DNA of 64,000 bases from Linepithema humile (taxonomy: Eukaryota > Arthropoda > Insecta > Hymenoptera > Formicidae). Position 1 is the stretch's first letter. The number at the start of each line of letters is the position of its first letter. Below the pieces are notes generated by a model. The model was not told the origin of the DNA, did no database searches, and worked only from the letters and a program-made list of their open reading frames with translations. The stretch spans positions 3,720,001 through 3,784,000 of the forward strand of contig NC_090128.1 in the NCBI RefSeq assembly GCF_040581485.1, written 5' to 3'. The translations under genes and the position numbers were made by a program. Shown one piece after another: positions 61,839-64,000 of this stretch.

Positions 61839-62086
61839 AAATTTGTTATAACAACAATAATATGGAAACGCAAACCGTATGCAAAGTGAAAAATTATTAC
61901 CGACAAGATTATCTTTTAAACATGAACGCTTTGACAATATTTGCAGTTTTTCTCTTGCATGGAAACTTTAGACAGCAGAAAATTTGTTATTCCAACAATA
62001 ATATGGAAATGCAAACCGTTGAAATGAAAAATCATATCTGGGACGATTATCTTTGAAATATTAACGTTCCAATATTTGCAGAAAAG
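61839..62086. repeat. Two-copy tandem duplication, period about 141 bp
   Basis: Copy 1 (61839-61979) and copy 2 (61980-62086) share AAATTTGTTAT, CAACAATAATATGGAAA, GCAAACCGT, GTGAAAAAT/ATGAAAAAT, GATTATCTTT, and ACAATATTTGCAG/CCAATATTTGCAG. Part of it is open in one plus-strand frame (ICYNNNNMETQTV, then ICYSNNNMEMQTV), but the rest of that ORF looks random. Confidence 0.75.
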
Positions 62087-62526
62087 CGAACTTTTTTTTC
62101 AAAATAAAAATTTTAAAAGGCAAAATACGTAAACAAGAATTGAAAAACTTTGATATCCTGTTGTGTAATCCTCAGTGACTGCCGGTAGAAGGACAAAAAA
62201 TATTTTGCGGTAAAGGCGATGGCTCTCTCGGACATCCTGTATACGACCGCGAGCGATGTCCCGGAGGGACGAGGGCCGTAATAACTCCAGCGGCTATCGG
62301 CCGCTCGGTCGCGTAAAAAAATCCTTCCCCGACTTCCTCAAATATCGGCAATATCGAAAAATAGCGTGCGGTCGAAACGAGCGGCCCCGGAAATTGCTCG
62401 GCGAAACATCTAGACGGCGATCGTGAGTATTTTCTCGGAAAACGAACGACTTTTCCTCTTAACGGGACGAATTGTCCGCGAAGGGAAATGATTCTTCTGG
62501 GAAATGGAGAAATTGTAATTATCTCG

Positions 62527-62558
<32 letters not shown>

Positions 62559-64000
62559 TAAAATCGCTGCAAATTGCAACGATGATCGAATTTCAAATGT
62601 CGCTTTTCTATGTTTTCCAACCTTGATTTCAATAACAGATTCTTCGCCTAATGAGAAAATCAATGTTGGTTTAATCGACATTGAAGCGTCAATTAAAAAA
62701 CTCACGTTTGAATGATTAATAAATCTTGCTTATATTTCCTTTTCAAGGACACCGTATTTGTTTCAAAAGTATTTATGACGGTAGTACATCATACACTTTG
62801 TAAATTTTAAGTATCACATTTTTCGGCTGCGTGCGTATAATTACGAAATAATTTCTTCTCTTTCCTTGTCTCTCTCTCTCTCTCTCTCTCTGGCCGTCAT
62901 CTGCAAGCGCTCGCATGATTCCGCGACACCCTGTATATATCCCGCGCCGCCCGCTTCCCTCACATCCCGTCAATAATTCGAGCGATAGATAAAACCGAGC
63001 TCGTTCCCCCGGAAATTCCGCACCGCCGCCGCCGTCGAGGCAAATTTTTTTCCCGTGCAGCGCGCGCGCGGCACCGGTGCCGCGCGTGAAGGTAAAGGCG
63101 CTGGATTTGGACGACCGGCAAAAATTGGTCAGCATCAGCGGAATGCGACGTCGCCTGTAAGGACGGAAAAATTTCGGTCACAGCGGAGGGAAATATACGA
63201 TACCAACAACTAATCTTTTTTTGAAAAGACATCGACGTTATTGTCGAAGGGTGAAAGTTAAATCCGAAGAAAAGTCCAAACTCTTTGAAACAGTTCTAAA
63301 AATATATATTTTAACTGTTGACAAAAAGGTTAAAAAGATACTGTAATCGAGTATAAATCCCTATCGTTATTGTTGCACACGAGTTATTTTCCGTTAACAC
63401 ATTGATATCTCGCAACTCTATTTTATTTTCAAATTTTCCGTAATATTATTTTTCGATCTAAAAACATTTTTTGGGACTGTTTTTCGAGCAATTTTTTTTT
63501 TCTGCATCGCGGGCATTGCGTTTGAAATAACAATAGGAAATCAACAAGAAGTGCACGGCGCGGATGAAGGGAAACATCGATTTTTGGTAGACTTTCACGT
63601 CGACTTTCCGTCTCTCTACACCTCTCCTTCCGTACGCCGCTGCCGATCGCACGAATTATCCTCAGCCTCGCCATTGTGCCCCGCCGAAATGTTCCGTCGA
63701 TCCTCTTTCAAGATCCGCAACGGCGCACATTTTTCACGCCGGCGAGGGCCGACCCGGGCGCGCGAGGGAAATTACGGTAGGTAGGTATACGGGCGCGCGG
63801 TTAAATCCGACGGCCCTTTCTGCGAAACGCGCGAGTGCTAATGACTTTTTGAAATATACGTGCCGGAACGAGATTAAATAAACGCGCTTTTCGGGCAAGG
63901 AGCTGCGGGCGAACGACGTTTCTCCGAGAACTATTATAGCCTGTTGTCTGCGAAATGAATGCGCCGCCTCTTTACATCTTGAGAGCATTAGCTAAAAATC

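Larger units (their letters stand above)
53201..64000. other. CpG- and microsatellite-rich non-coding region
   Basis: No supportable gene. It contains CT, GT, CG and poly-T runs, CpG-rich patches (for example 54890-55000, 56000-56200, 57280-57600, 63000-63100), one TA-flanked element (59035-59258) and a diverged tandem duplication (61839-62086). The many open frames on both strands come from low stop-codon density in GC-rich DNA. Confidence 0.5.

Noticed and set aside
1..64000. CRISPR arrays, bacterial operons, rRNA genes
   Set aside because: None seen. The window is eukaryotic, and the short tandem repeats lack spacer structure.

Overview
The window looks like nuclear DNA from an insect, most likely a hymenopteran (ant- or bee-like). 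All genes are split by introns. AT-rich intergenic DNA alternates with GC- and CpG-rich stretches. There are many (CT)n, (GA)n, (TA)n and (GT)n microsatellites and several short non-coding inverted-repeat elements. The species is inferred from style only; nothing in the sequence names it. Exon models were built by hand from splice sites, reading phase and recognisable protein families. All four models that are complete in the window sum to a whole number of codons.

Layout. (1) 3574-8815, plus strand: the 3' part of a membrane guanylate cyclase with a NIT-type sensor region, one membrane helix, a short coiled coil and a class III cyclase domain. Its frame ends in TGA at 8813-8815 but stays open for 739 more codons to TAA at 11033-11035. 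The added tail carries about twelve repeats of an R-[LYFM]-S-x-P-x-[LIV] motif and ends in a possible PDZ ligand. This stop-codon readthrough candidate is the main finding. (2) 13907-18698, minus strand: the ANKZF1/Vms1 tRNA hydrolase of ribosome-associated quality control, 12 exons, 793 aa. (3) 20578-22981, minus strand: an unrecognised 204-aa membrane protein, 3 exons. It lies head to head with (4) 23518-32952, plus strand: class I unconventional myosin ID (Drosophila Myo31DF type), 15 exons, 1014 aa, one intron being GC-AG. (5) 34864-38801, minus strand: the deubiquitinase USP5/isopeptidase T, 13 exons, 808 aa, convergent with the myosin gene.

From about 38.8 kb to the end (25 kb) I find no gene I can support. 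This part holds microsatellites, diverged tandem duplications, short inverted-repeat elements and CpG-rich patches. It could be intergenic, or an intron or untranslated region of a gene outside the window.

The genes do not form one pathway. USP5 and ANKZF1 both serve protein turnover (free ubiquitin-chain disassembly and release of stalled nascent chains). The cyclase makes cGMP and the myosin links membranes to actin. Other structures of interest are two long fold-back repeats (1314-1795 and 31490-31923). The second carries a hammerhead-ribozyme-like core inside a myosin intron. A hAT-like miniature element has a clean 8-bp target duplication, and three elements are flanked by TA.
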